This document shows, piece by piece, positions 24,298-31,059 of a DNA stretch of 34,130 nucleotides. This stretch comes from Clostridiales bacterium (lineage in GTDB: Bacteria > Bacillota > Dethiobacteria > Dethiobacterales > Dethiobacteraceae), in the NCBI GenBank assembly GCA_018335855.1, contig JAGXRM010000046.1, positions 1 through 34,130 on the forward strand. The letters are read 5' to 3'. Each line of letters begins with the position of its first letter. Within the stretch, counting starts at the first letter, position 1. Made by a program: the position numbers and the translations under genes. The notes beneath the pieces were generated by a model. It was not told where the DNA came from and ran no database searches. It worked only from the letters and a program-made list of their open reading frames with translations.

Positions 24298-25578
24298 TCA
24301 CGCGATACCAAAATATTTAGCCGCCACCTGCGCCGCACATCCCGGCCCGCAAACAGCACAGTCATTGTTCTTTTTCCCACCGCCCAGCGCCGCTTTCGAC
24401 TTCTCCTGATCAATAGATAGCTCAATTTGTCTGTCCAGATCCAATGCCACCCTGGCACGGGCCATTTGCAAATCCCGTTCCCAGGCCTGTTTATTGCCCC
24501 GGGCCAGATCAGCCACATGGGCCGCAATCCTGGCCGCAATGGCACCCTCTTTAACATCCTCCTCATTGGGTAACCCCAAATGCTCAGCCGGAGTGACATA
24601 GCAGAGAAAATCAGCGCCGGCCGCAGCCGCAAGCGCACCGCCAATCGCAGACGTAATATGGTCATAACCCGGCGCCACATCGGTGGACAACGTCCCGAGA
24701 ATAAAATAGGGAGCACCATGGCAAAGGCGCTTTTGCAGCAGCATGGTTGCTTCAACATGGTTCATCGGTACGTGCCCCGGCCCTTCCACCATCACCTGGA
24801 CACCCGCCTCCTGCGCACGGGCCACCAATTCACCGGCAACAATTAAGCCCTGAAGTTGGGCACCATCCAAAGAATCCGCTGTAGAACCCGGACGGATCGC
24901 ATCCCCCATACTTAAGGTCACATCATACTTTTTCAAAATAGCCAACAAACGATCATACTCTTCATAAAGAGGATTCTCCCTGTTATTATGGAGCATCCAA
25001 CCGGTAAGAAAAGCACCTCCCCGGCTGACCACATCCGTCACCCGCCCGGAAGTCTGTAAGCGCCGGATCACATCAAAGTTCAAAGCACAGTGGATTGCCA
25101 TAAAGTCCATACCATCGGCCGCATGTTTCTCAATGGACGCAAACATATCTTCCACCGTCATATCCACAATACTGCCCCGTTTTTCCACCGCCTCAATGGC
25201 CGCCTGGTAAATAGGCACACTACCCACAGCAATATTGGCAGTATCCAAAATCAGCCGCCGCATGCCGTCAATATCACCCCCGGTACTTAAATCCATCATG
25301 GCATCACAACCGGTCGCCTCCACATGGGCCAGTTTTCTTTTTTCCATGGCCCAATCCGACCGGTCACTGGATGTACCGATTAACGCATTCACCTTTACAC
25401 GTAAATCCTGACCAATCCCGCAATAATTAAATTCCTTACGGTTACTATTTCTCGGAATCACAATGGTACCCTTAGCAAGCCCTTCCTGAATCACACTCAC
25501 ATCCACATTCTCCCGATTCGCTACCCATTCCATTTCCCGTGTAATCTTACCAGCCCGTGCTGCCAGCATAAGTGTCAT
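24298..25578 (-). CDS. bzaB: BzaB: ThiC paralog, 5-hydroxybenzimidazole synthase component
   Basis: A 426-residue radical SAM protein of the ThiC fold. Known BzaA and BzaB together convert 5-aminoimidazole ribotide to 5-hydroxybenzimidazole. ThiC signatures are GTIVIPRN, MDLSTGGDIDGMRRLILDTA, VEGPGHVPMNHVE and CYVTPAEHLGLPNEEDVKEG. The C-terminal cluster motif is CAVCGPGC, a C-x2-C-x3-C spacing. The start at 25578 follows AGGAGGAATAACT, 12 bp beyond the bzaA stop. It is a tandem paralog of bzaA and the pair in a bza operon argues against a thiamine role. Confidence 0.88.
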   Translation of the reverse strand: MTLMLAARAGKITREMEWVANRENVDVSVIQEGLAKGTIVIPRNSNRKEFNYCGIGQDLRVKVNALIGTSSDRSDWAMEKRKLAHVEATGCDAMMDLSTGGDIDGMRRLILDTANIAVGSVPIYQAAIEAVEKRGSIVDMTVEDMFASIEKHAADGMDFMAIHCALNFDVIRRLQTSGRVTDVVSRGGAFLTGWMLHNNRENPLYEEYDRLLAILKKYDVTLSMGDAIRPGSTADSLDGAQLQGLIVAGELVARAQEAGVQVMVEGPGHVPMNHVEATMLLQKRLCHGAPYFILGTLSTDVAPGYDHITSAIGGALAAAAGADFLCYVTPAEHLGLPNEEDVKEGAIAARIAAHVADLARGNKQAWERDLQMARARVALDLDRQIELSIDQEKSKAALGGGKKNNDCAVCGPGCAAQVAAKYFGIA

Positions 25579-25589
25579 AGTTATTCCTC

Positions 25590-26888
25590 CTAACAGCTTA
25601 GTTTTGATGTCCCCAAATATTTTGAAACCACATCCATGGCACAGTATTTTCCACACATGGCACATGCCTTTGAAGATTCTTCACTTCTTGTTTTTCTCAT
25701 ATGTTCCGCCCTCTGCGGATCAATAGCCAGCTCAATTTGCTTCTGCCAGTCCAATAACTTCCTCGCCCTAGAAAGCTCCAAATCCCAATCCGCAGCACCG
25801 GGATGGCCTTTTGCCAGATCCCCGGCATGAGCCGCAATCCTCGCAGCCACCACACCTTCCCGTACCTGTGCAACATCAGGCAAGCCCAGATGTTCGGAAG
25901 CTGTAACATAGCAAAGAAACGCCGCACCAGCCCAGGCACTGATGGCACCACCAATAGCAGCACTAATATGGTCATATCCAGCCGCAATATCCGTCACAAC
26001 CGGTCCGAAAACAAAGTAAGGCGCTCCCTTACAAAGACTTTTCTGCAGTGTCACCGTTGCCTTCAAATGATTAAGCGGCACATGTCCCGGCCCCTTCACC
26101 ATAATCTGCACACCTGCTTCCCTGGCCCGCCGCACCAATTCGCCCAGAACCACCAATTCATGCACCTGTGCCCCATCAAGAGAATCAGCCAGACAACCAG
26201 GCCGCAAACCATCCGCTAAACTAATGGTAACATCATATTTTTTCGCAATCTCCAAAACCTTGTCATATTTCTCATACAACGGATTCTCTCTCCCGTTATG
26301 GACCATCCAGCCGATTAAATGTGACCCGCCATAACTAACCAGAGGATCGATCCGTCCTTCTTTTTTAGCCCTCTCCACAATATCCATGGTAGTCCCACAG
26401 TGCAAAGCAAGAAAGTCCACACCATCAGCCGCCTGCCGCTCAATCACTTCAAACAGCTCATCAATCTTCATCCTCACAGAAGAACCATATTTCTTTGACG
26501 CCTCAGCAACCGCCTGGTAAAGAGGCAGCGTGCCAACAGGAGTAGAGCTCACGTCCAACGTCGCCCTGCGCATCCCATCAATATCACCACTCACACTCAA
26601 ATCCATAATCGAATTAGTTTCCGCATCCACCGCCACCCTGATTTTCGCAACCTCGGTATCCACATTCGCCTGTTCACCATACAAACCAATACTGGCACTG
26701 ACCTTTGTCCGCAGTCCCGCACCGATACCCACAGCACTGAAATTCCCACGCATCCTATTACGCGGAATAACAATCGTACCGTCTCCAACCCCCTGTCTCA
26801 CAAAATCAGCGCCAACACCTTCCTGACTGGCCACATGCTCCATCTCCGGCGTAATCACACCTTGCAACGCACTCTCTACCTGTGTCAA
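25590..26888 (-). CDS. bzaA: BzaA: ThiC paralog, 5-hydroxybenzimidazole synthase component
   Basis: A 432-residue ThiC-fold radical SAM protein, first gene of the operon. Visible motifs are GTIVIPRNRMRGNFSAVGIG, MDLSVSGDIDGMRRATLDVS, VKGPGHVPLNHLKATVTLQ and CYVTASEHLGLPDVAQVREG. The cluster motif near the C-terminus is CAMCGKYC (C-x2-C-x3-C). The start is TTG at 26888 with GGAGGAATTGAG before it, placed just after the riboswitch terminator so that expression depends on readthrough. True ThiC has VEGPGHVP; the VKGPGHVP change marks it as a divergent paralog. Working with BzaB on aminoimidazole ribotide is inferred from the operon. Confidence 0.88.
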   Translation of the reverse strand: MTQVESALQGVITPEMEHVASQEGVGADFVRQGVGDGTIVIPRNRMRGNFSAVGIGAGLRTKVSASIGLYGEQANVDTEVAKIRVAVDAETNSIMDLSVSGDIDGMRRATLDVSSTPVGTLPLYQAVAEASKKYGSSVRMKIDELFEVIERQAADGVDFLALHCGTTMDIVERAKKEGRIDPLVSYGGSHLIGWMVHNGRENPLYEKYDKVLEIAKKYDVTISLADGLRPGCLADSLDGAQVHELVVLGELVRRAREAGVQIMVKGPGHVPLNHLKATVTLQKSLCKGAPYFVFGPVVTDIAAGYDHISAAIGGAISAWAGAAFLCYVTASEHLGLPDVAQVREGVVAARIAAHAGDLAKGHPGAADWDLELSRARKLLDWQKQIELAIDPQRAEHMRKTRSEESSKACAMCGKYCAMDVVSKYLGTSKLSC

Positions 26889-26904
26889 CTCAATTCCTCC
26901 TTTT

Positions 26905-26942
26905 TTAAAAATAAAAAATCCACGCGATTAGCGTGGATTTTT
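26905..26942 (-). terminator. Riboswitch-controlled intrinsic terminator before bzaA
   Basis: On the minus strand AAAAATCCACGC (plus 26931-26942) pairs with GCGTGGATTTTT (plus 26914-26925) and is followed by ATTTTT. It lies between the cobalamin riboswitch and the bzaA ribosome site, the right place for premature termination when cobalamin is bound. Confidence 0.9.
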
Positions 26943-26989
26943 CCATCATCCAGACTCTGTCATCCCTCACCACGAGGAGACACGTAACT

Positions 26990-27140
26990 ATTACAGGCAG
27001 GTCTCCTGACTCAGGTTCATCGCTACCTGCCACCTTCCCCCAGATTCGGAGTGGTATCCGGCATTAGCTCACCATTACAGTGACGGGTTCGTCCGGGAAT
27101 CTCACCCGGTTTCCTATTCTCCCTTACGGGCACCTGTAAT
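26990..27140 (-). promoter_or_regulatory. Cobalamin (AdoCbl) riboswitch
   Basis: The minus strand carries the B12 aptamer. P1 is formed by ATTACAGG at one end (27140) and CCTGTAAT at the other (26990). Inside are GGGAGAATAGGAAACCGGGT, then ATGCCGGATACCACTCC and the conserved GGGGGAAGGTGGCAG box and GAGTCAGGAGACCTGCC. These elements define the class. It lies between a strong promoter and a terminator, so it is a transcriptional OFF switch: cobalamin binding stops synthesis of the lower-ligand genes. Confidence 0.95.
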
Positions 27141-27159
27141 AATACTATTCTTTGTGGTC

Positions 27160-27188
27160 ATCATAACCAAATTTATATATGTTGTCAA
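27160..27188 (-). promoter_or_regulatory. Promoter of the bza operon
   Basis: On the minus strand TTGACA (plus 27183-27188), a 17-bp spacer and TATGAT (plus 27160-27165) form a near-consensus sigma-A promoter whose start would fall just before the riboswitch. Confidence 0.88.
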
Positions 27189-27244
27189 GATAAGTTTATG
27201 AAGGAATACAGTAATTACAAGAAGAATAAATAATAAGTCTACAG

Positions 27245-27391
27245 TTAGTGTAGACGCGGAAAAAGGGAGGGGGAGTTTTGGTGGTTTGCGGCCGGTACAC
27301 TGACATTTGCAAGAAAACGCGCATGAGAAATGAGCATTTCCCAAGCGGTTTCCGTAATTTTTACCGTATAAGGCTTATTCTTTTCCGCCAT
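27245..27391 (-). pseudogene. RelE/ParE-type toxin, N-terminal fragment
   Basis: ATG at 27391, overlapping the antitoxin end by 17 bp, begins MAEKNKPYTVKITETAWEML and ISHARFLANVSVPAAN, a recognisable RelE/ParE start. After about 35 residues the homology ends near 27285, unrelated sequence follows and the frame stops at 27245-27247. The remaining 50 or so residues, including the catalytic region, are missing. The break lies about 100 bp from the bza promoter, so the bza region abuts a damaged toxin-antitoxin locus. Confidence 0.72.
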
Positions 27392-27659
27392 TGGAAACCT
27401 CCGCGACAGCCTTGCGCATGGTTGAAACTGTTTCCTCTACGGAATAGGTCCGTCCTTTTAGGATATCAAGTTCTGATTGCATCAGCTTTTCCTTTAGCTT
27501 CAACATACTTTCGCGCCGGGTAAACGCCTCTATATCCATCACCACAAGGTCGCCGCTGCCGTTTTTGGTCAGATAAACCGGTTCGCCTGTGCGTTTGCAG
27601 AGTTCGGAAATTTCATTGTAGTTCTTGCGGATTGCTGCGGAAGGCCGTATATTCATCAT
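27375..27659 (-). CDS. Type II antitoxin, Phd/YefM family (RelB-like)
   Basis: A 94-residue antitoxin: MMNIRPSAAIRKNYNEISEL, then GEPVYLTKNGSGDLVVMDIE, which is the Phd/YefM core, and a helical tail ending EVSNGGKE. GGGAGAG lies upstream of two adjacent ATGs (27659, 27656). The toxin that follows is cut after about 35 residues, so the antitoxin is an orphan. A palindrome at 27678-27700 upstream is the probable autoregulatory site. The gene is transcribed toward the bza promoter. Confidence 0.85.
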   Translation of the reverse strand: MMNIRPSAAIRKNYNEISELCKRTGEPVYLTKNGSGDLVVMDIEAFTRRESMLKLKEKLMQSELDILKGRTYSVEETVSTMRKAVAEVSNGGKE

Positions 27660-27677
27660 TGCTCACTCTCCCATAGA

Positions 27678-27700
27678 AATAGTAATATTGTAGTACTATT
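27678..27700 (-). promoter_or_regulatory. Probable antitoxin operator palindrome
   Basis: AATAGTA (27678-27684) and TACTATT (27694-27700) form an inverted repeat with 9 bp between, 19 bp upstream of the antitoxin start. The spacing and AT-rich context suit an autoregulatory site overlapping the promoter. Confidence 0.5.
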
Positions 27701-27833
27701 GTATTCTAATTGTACTGCTCTATGCTGAGATTGTAAAGTCTTAGCTTCAACAGTCAGGGATGTAGCGACGTGGGAAGACTTGGATATATTAGTTCCGTAT
27801 TATTATAAGGATGTGCACTACATGGAAAAATTA

Positions 27834-27914
27834 AATGATGCCTCCATCCCTACAGGTATATGAGGAAAGAGGGGCAAGAATATTAAGTAAACGGTTTGAG
27901 ACTTTTTGTTATGG
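27834..27914 (+). pseudogene. Deleted copy of the gene at 33288-33635
   Basis: Two blocks match the gene at 33.3 kb by eye without mismatch: 27834-27891 equals 33335-33392, and 27892-27914 equals 33486-33508. The 93 bp between them (31 codons) are absent, so the frame is kept. Immediately after ATGG the sequence becomes a vapC gene. Upstream, 27760-27833 holds an open stretch (VATWEDLDILVPYYYKDVHY) of unknown origin. The rest of 27660-27833 holds only the palindrome above. Confidence 0.8.
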
Positions 27915-28343
27915 GATACAAGCGCGTTAGTGAAGTTATATGTGGATGAAGAAGGAAGCGACATTGTTAGAAGCTCTGTAAAGCAGACATCTGTTGTTGC
28001 GACGGCAAAAGTTGCCTACGTAGAAGCGCGTTCAGCATTTGCCAGAGCAAAACGGGAGGGACTGTTGAGCAATACAAGTTATCGTCACATTATAGAACAT
28101 TTGCGTTATGAATGGAGAAGATACCTGGTCGTTGAAATATCGGACGGACTTAACGAGACTGCAGGAGGGTTGGCAGAAGAATTCAGCTTGCGCGGATTTG
28201 ATGCACTTCACCTTGCGTCTGCTCTTTTTTTACAGCATCAAACTGGTCAGTCAGTTTTAGCTGCTTGTTGGGATGCCAGGCTATGGGAGGCGTTTAAACA
28301 TTCAGGGTTAGAAACTGTACCCGTTAAACATCCAGGATTGTAA
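27906..28343 (+). CDS. PIN-domain toxin (VapC-like) with replaced 5' end
   Basis: A 145-residue PIN-domain RNase. The acidic residues are present: WDTSALVKLYVDEEG, VAYVEARSAFARAK, LRGFDALHLASALFL and CWDARLWEAF. The body is complete, but the first codons come from a different gene fragment: 27914 onward equals vapC at 18112 onward, where the natural start (GTG, ILYLD) is seen. Here translation would begin at TTG 27906 with no ribosome site and no antitoxin upstream, so expression is doubtful. The end is followed by a terminator at 28363. Confidence 0.75.
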   Translation: MLWDTSALVKLYVDEEGSDIVRSSVKQTSVVATAKVAYVEARSAFARAKREGLLSNTSYRHIIEHLRYEWRRYLVVEISDGLNETAGGLAEEFSLRGFDALHLASALFLQHQTGQSVLAACWDARLWEAFKHSGLETVPVKHPGL

Positions 28344-28362
28344 TGAAATAATGACTTAAAGC

Positions 28363-28395
28363 AAAAGAGATGCTTCATCGTGAAGTGTCTTTTTA
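28363..28395 (+). terminator. Terminator after the PIN gene
   Basis: An imperfect stem AAAAGAGATGCTTCA / TGAAGTGTCTTTTT around TCG ends in a T-run, 20 bp after the stop codon. Confidence 0.65.
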
Positions 28396-28438
28396 ATGGA
28401 TATTTATAAATTACAAACAACCACTGACTGTTTCAGAA

Positions 28439-28467
28439 TTGTATAACTTGGAAAGAACTGTTATACT
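28439..28467 (+). promoter_or_regulatory. Promoter of the satD-DUF3307 operon
   Basis: TTGTAT (28439-28444), a 17-bp spacer and TATACT (28462-28467), with TG one base before the -10, lie 29 bp upstream of the SatD start. Confidence 0.6.
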
Positions 28468-28496
28468 GGCATCAAAGATATTAGGTAGGTGAAAGC

Positions 28497-29231
28497 ATGT
28501 CACTGTATGGAGTCGTCATTTTTGATCTTGTTGGCTCAAGGCGAAGTGGTAAGAGAAATGAACTCCAACTCCGCCTCAATAATAATATTATTAAATTTAA
28601 TGAGCGTTACAAGGAAATACTTGCTGCCCCAGCGGACGTCACGCTTGGAGATGAGTGGCAGGTAATTACTCATAAGCCAGCCAAAATCTATGACATTGTA
28701 GAAACCTTTCAACATATGTTCTGGAATGATGGTATTGAACTTTATGCGGGTATGGGTATAGGGTCATTGTCCACTTCACTGGTCAATGACATTCGAAATA
28801 TGGATGGACCTTGTTTCCACCATGCCAGACAAGCAGTCGAGTCTGCGAAAAATGTTACAAGTAAAAGAAATAAGGTTTATTTTGCTGTTGATGAAACAGG
28901 TCGGGATTCTTTTAAGCTTGAAATAGCAGCCACTTCGGAAGAAGTGGCCGCAGATATAAACTTTCTTAATTCAATTACACTCAATGAATTAGTAAACGTT
29001 ATTATTGAAAACAATGAAATTTTAAAAAGTAAAATGACATTTAACCAAAAACAGATATACCTAGCTTACTTAAAGTATGGCTCATATCGAAAAATAGTGG
29101 AACAAACAGAAAAAAAATCTATCAGCAATATCAGTAAAAGATTAAATAGTGCTGAAGTATTTACAATTAAGAGAAACGGAGAAGTGATTGAAAGCCTGTT
29201 GGCGTACTACTGTCTCCTGGAAAGGAGCTAG
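28497..29231 (+). CDS. SatD family protein
   Basis: A 244-residue SatD-family protein (PF16264), AT-rich. Conserved parts are VVIFDLVGSRRSGKRNELQ, then PADVTLGDEWQVI, ELYAGMGIGSL and MDGPCFHHARQAVESAK. The C-terminal 70 residues look like a helix-turn-helix: MTFNQKQIYLAYLKYGSYRK and then KSISNISKRLN. The family was named in the Streptococcus SAT operon and its function is not settled. The layout suggests a sensor domain plus a DNA-binding domain. It is followed 4 bp later by a DUF3307 gene, a common pairing. Confidence 0.82.
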   Translation: MSLYGVVIFDLVGSRRSGKRNELQLRLNNNIIKFNERYKEILAAPADVTLGDEWQVITHKPAKIYDIVETFQHMFWNDGIELYAGMGIGSLSTSLVNDIRNMDGPCFHHARQAVESAKNVTSKRNKVYFAVDETGRDSFKLEIAATSEEVAADINFLNSITLNELVNVIIENNEILKSKMTFNQKQIYLAYLKYGSYRKIVEQTEKKSISNISKRLNSAEVFTIKRNGEVIESLLAYYCLLERS

Positions 29232-29235
29232 ATTA

Positions 29236-29997
29236 TTGACGTACATAGCGCTGGTCTTATCACTATTACTAGCTCACCTTTTGGCTGACTTCCCTTTTCA
29301 GACAACAAAACTTTGCAACATGAAGTTTTCGAATAAACCGGATGAAAGAGAATGGGGTTTGCAACTGCATATACTCATTCATTTTTTAACTGGTTTTTTT
29401 GCCATTATCCATTATGTATGGACGCCTTTTTTATTGGTTTTCCTGGTCATTATTTCAGCTACTCATTATTTGACAGACAAGATGAAAACACGTTTTGAAA
29501 AGGATAGCCTTGTTTCATTTTTCTTTGACCAGTTACTGCATGTCGCGGTAATTATGCTTTTAGTAATTACTCTAAAGCAAAAATTGATACCTGCTCCATG
29601 GCTGAATCCTTTCATACATCAACTAGAAAGTCTGGCCGGCACCGGAGCCTTTATCCAGATACTTGTTGTGTTCAATCTCCTGGTAGTCGGGATTTGGGGA
29701 ACAGGTATATTTATTCGCATATACATAAAAAAACTGAGAGGAAGCCAAATTGTAGATGCGGGCGCTCCAGATGGTGGATACATTATCGGCCTGTTAGAAA
29801 GACTCCTGGTAATTACCGCAGTAGCTACCAATAATGCTTCCTGGGCTGGCTTAATATTAGGTGTAAAGTCAGCAGCAAGATTTCGCAAGTTTAAAGATGA
29901 TGCGTTTGTAGAGTATTTTTTAATTGGTAGCTTTATTAGTATCTTTGTTGCCTTTTTTATTGGCTTTATCATTCAGAGATATTTAATTTTTATTTAA
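29236..29997 (+). CDS. DUF3307 integral membrane protein
   Basis: A 253-residue membrane protein of the DUF3307 family (PF11750). LLLAHLLADFPFQTTKLCNM is the N-terminal signature, and HILIHFLTGFF and HYLTDKMKTRFEKDSLVSFF, followed by FDQLLHVAVI, hold conserved His and Asp residues. About seven hydrophobic segments. The start is TTG at 29236, preceded by AAAGGAGC, which overlaps the satD stop. Its role is unknown; pairing with SatD implies SatD controls it. It converges with a second, shorter SatD gene, the two ends overlapping by 8 bp. Confidence 0.82.
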   Translation: MTYIALVLSLLLAHLLADFPFQTTKLCNMKFSNKPDEREWGLQLHILIHFLTGFFAIIHYVWTPFLLVFLVIISATHYLTDKMKTRFEKDSLVSFFFDQLLHVAVIMLLVITLKQKLIPAPWLNPFIHQLESLAGTGAFIQILVVFNLLVVGIWGTGIFIRIYIKKLRGSQIVDAGAPDGGYIIGLLERLLVITAVATNNASWAGLILGVKSAARFRKFKDDAFVEYFLIGSFISIFVAFFIGFIIQRYLIFI

Positions 29998-30370
29998 TCA
30001 AAACAAGAGAGTAGTCATGTTGCTTCGCGACTTTTATCGCTTTCCTGGCTTTATGAAAAGAAGGTCCATCCAACTGGTTTACAGTTAGCTCAAAGTTAGA
30101 TATTGTAACCTCACCGATCCCAATCCCAGTATAAAACGTAATGTCAGGCATTCTAGCCTGAATAAACGCAATAATCTCTTCGTAATTACATTCCACATTC
30201 ATTAACCCCTGCCATTCATCCCCCAAGGTAATAATAAAAGGGGAAGCTATAACATGGGCATACTGTCTGTTTAGTTCTTTAAGAGTATTAATCAGTTCTA
30301 TCTGAACTTCTTCCCGATTATTCAGTCCACATGAGTTTTTTATATCGCAGGTAATCGTCATGTATTCCAT
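29990..30370 (-). CDS. Short SatD-like protein (sensor domain only)
   Basis: A 126-residue protein equivalent to the N-terminal half of SatD: MEYMTITCDIKNS, then ASPFIITLGDEWQGLMNVEC, FYTGIGIGEVTISNFEL and QLDGPSFHKARKAIKVAKQH. It lacks the helix-turn-helix half, so it is either truncated where it meets DUF3307 or a genuine one-domain partner that could form mixed complexes with the full-length protein. The ATG at 30370 follows AGGAGGGGATTCT. Two GTTCG...CGAAC repeats lie upstream at 30399-30447. Confidence 0.7.
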   Translation of the reverse strand: MEYMTITCDIKNSCGLNNREEVQIELINTLKELNRQYAHVIASPFIITLGDEWQGLMNVECNYEEIIAFIQARMPDITFYTGIGIGEVTISNFELTVNQLDGPSFHKARKAIKVAKQHDYSLVLIK

Positions 30371-30398
30371 AGAATCCCCTCCTCTCAGCAATCAATGT

Positions 30399-30447
30399 GT
30401 TCGCTCCTAGACACGAACACAGCAGAAGTTCGCCTCTCAAAGCGAAC
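30399..30447 (-). promoter_or_regulatory. Two tandem GTTCG-N10-CGAAC inverted repeats
   Basis: GTTCGCTCCTAGACACGAAC (30399-30418) and GTTCGCCTCTCAAAGCGAAC (30428-30447) share the same 5-bp arms and a similar spacer, with centres 29 bp apart. They lie 29-77 bp upstream of the short SatD gene. The tandem symmetry suggests a dimeric regulator. The 4-bp spacer of a Firmicute LexA box is not present. Confidence 0.55.
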
Positions 30448-30539
30448 GTCTTACGTAATAATTTTCCCAAGTACTGCCAATTGTATGTATATCGAAGAAG
30501 AAAATGCACTATATCATATGCAGTGATGTGCTTCCTTGC

Positions 30540-30932
30540 TTCAATTGTTACCAAGCAGTCTCCGAGCTACAAACAGCCGGCATCCTAACTGTCGATTGGC
30601 TTGCCGGTGAAAAAGGCAACCTGTTAAAGCGTGTGATCCTGAATCTGGATAAACTGGACGCAGCCTATTTACTTGCAGAACGTATACCGAAAGCGGACCA
30701 GCTTACTACTTCCGCACAAATGCTCGCCACCACCCTGGCAAGCGTCCACACTCCATCTTTCACCGCTGGCCTTCGGTGCCGTCATCGACTCACACCGGGC
30801 ATCCCGTGCAAAAATAATATCAATCCAAGCAGATAATATCATTCTGGTAGAAAACAAAACAAACTTTCACGAACTTATCCGCCAGAACGTCAGTAAACAT
30901 ATCCTCGTTATTTACACCGGTGGTTTTCCCGG
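30540..30932 (+). pseudogene. Frameshifted fragment of a DUF2220 (JetD-like) protein
   Basis: The first piece reads CYQAVSELQTAGILTVDWLA and GEKGNLLKRVILNLDKLDAA, matching the helical N-terminal part of DUF2220 proteins. After a shift near 30730 another frame reads LAFGAVIDSHRASRAKIISI, then ILVENKTNFHELIRQ and ILVIYTGGFPG, which is the Toprim-like C-terminal core. It then joins directly to a DUF1653 tail. JetD is the nuclease subunit of Wadjet plasmid-defence systems, but DUF2220 proteins also occur alone. No jetABC is in the window. The open frame is broken, so no product is expected. Confidence 0.6.
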
Positions 30933-31019
30933 GTTAGACCACTTTCCATGTTCCTGGAACAAGTTGAACTAAACGGAAAATTAGTTAACAGGTTCAATAT
31001 AGTCGACGACGATATATAA
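30933..31019 (+). pseudogene. C-terminal fragment of a second DUF1653 gene
   Basis: VRPLSMFLEQVELNGKLVNR and FNIVDDDI, then TAA at 31017-31019. It parallels VRPLSMFLEQIELNGKIVNR in the complete gene at 16068 but differs at many third positions, so it is a diverged paralog and not a fresh copy. The first two-thirds of the gene are missing and a DUF2220 fragment abuts the break. Confidence 0.82.
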
Positions 31020-31059
31020 CCAGCTTCCCAATAGTAATCATTGTATAGGAGTTGTTATT

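Noticed and set aside
24298-26888. Two tandem thiC genes for thiamine synthesis
   Set aside because: They are followed by a methyltransferase and two B12-binding radical SAM genes and preceded by a cobalamin riboswitch, not a TPP riboswitch. This is the bza arrangement.
27114-27344. A 76-codon minus frame upstream of bzaA
   Set aside because: It covers the bza promoter and the 5' end of the riboswitch, and its translation has no protein-like features.
30399-30447. LexA (SOS) boxes
   Set aside because: The CGAAC and GTTCG half sites are present but separated by 9-10 bp, not the 4 bp of the Firmicute box CGAAC-N4-GTTCG.
30318-30554. A 78-codon minus frame across the start of the short SatD gene
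   Set aside because: It overlaps the well-supported SatD start in another frame and spans the GTTCG repeats. It has no ribosome site.
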